Source of the DNA: an uncultured Agitococcus sp.
GTDB lineage: Bacteria; Pseudomonadota; Gammaproteobacteria; Pseudomonadales; Moraxellaceae
Direction of reading: 5' to 3'
Assembly (NCBI RefSeq): GCF_937920075.1
Contig: NZ_CALETI010000049.1
Span: forward strand, 1 to 6,080
Length of the DNA: 6,080 nt
In this document: in pieces, positions 5,816 through 6,080 of the stretch
Layout: each line of letters begins with the position of its first letter
Position numbering within the stretch: the stretch's first letter is position 1
Translations under genes and position numbers: made by a program
The notes under the pieces: generated by a model
Database searches by the model: none
What the model was told of the DNA's origin: nothing
The model's input: only the letters and a program-made list of their open reading frames with translations

Positions 5816-6080
5816 ATGTCATGGGAAACTGTGATTGGTTTAGAAATACACGTACAGTTAGCAACCAATAGTAAAATTTTTTCGGGCAGTGACACAAGTT
5901 TTGGTGCAGAAGCCAACACCCAAGCCAGCTTAATTGATTTAGGTATGCCTGGTGTATTGCCTGTCCTTAACCAAGAAGCCGTGAATATGGCGATTCGTTT
6001 TGGTTTAGGCGTTGATGCACAAATTGGCCGCACCAGTATTTTTGCCCGTAAAAACTACTTTTATCCTGACCTACCCAGAT
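5816..6080 (+). CDS. gatB: Asp-tRNA(Asn)/Glu-tRNA(Gln) amidotransferase subunit B, N-terminal part (runs off right edge)
   Basis: The first 88 codons of GatB, the subunit that phosphorylates the misacylated Asp or Glu on the tRNA and amidates it with ammonia from GatA. Family stretches are WETVIGLEIHVQL (3-15), SKIFSGS (19-25), ASLIDLGMPGVLPVLN (39-54) and FARKNYFYPDLP (76-87). They match the beginning of the GatB kinase-like catalytic domain. The gene is open to the window edge and no defect is seen. Nothing in the window decides whether Asn, Gln or both tRNAs are the substrates; in related Pseudomonadales the complex is tied to Asn-tRNA formation. Confidence 0.97.
   Translation, partial: MSWETVIGLEIHVQLATNSKIFSGSDTSFGAEANTQASLIDLGMPGVLPVLNQEAVNMAIRFGLGVDAQIGRTSIFARKNYFYPDLPR

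Noticed and set aside
5800..6033. Open frame of 77 codons on the minus strand
   Set aside because: It is antisense to the start of gatB, which matches its family almost residue by residue.

Overview
The window comes from an AT-rich gammaproteobacterium. Gene order and protein sequence point to the Pseudomonadales, and the low GC and MreB details suggest the Moraxellaceae side of that order rather than Pseudomonas (inference). The back-to-back arrangement of gatCAB and mreBCD-maf is the one known from Pseudomonas and Acinetobacter.

Layout. Positions 1-542 (minus strand) hold the first 180 codons of a secreted autotransporter-type protein, with a signal peptide and passenger-associated repeats; it runs off the left edge. 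Positions 543-798 are an AT-rich spacer with a likely promoter for that gene and an imperfect hairpin. Positions 799-3813 (minus strand) are a tight four-gene cluster read in the order mreB, mreC, mreD, maf. Positions 3814-3969 are a divergent promoter region containing an 8-bp inverted repeat. From 3970 to the right edge (plus strand) lie gatC, gatA and the first 88 codons of gatB.

How the genes work together. MreB, MreC and MreD form the core of the elongasome, which guides lateral cell-wall synthesis. Maf is a nucleotide pyrophosphatase that commonly travels with mre genes. GatC, GatA and GatB form the tRNA-dependent amidotransferase that turns Asp-tRNA(Asn) and/or Glu-tRNA(Gln) into the correctly charged tRNA. 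The autotransporter is not part of this conserved block. It lies where rng (RNase G) usually follows maf, so it is a candidate local insertion or rearrangement.

Most of the window is ordinary conserved housekeeping DNA. The main surprise is MreB. It is full length and well conserved overall, but the residues that family knowledge assigns to ATP hydrolysis and nucleotide contact are changed: the catalytic Glu is Gln, the phosphate-2 Asp is Asn, and two Gly-rich motifs are altered. It may be a naturally hydrolysis-impaired bacterial actin.
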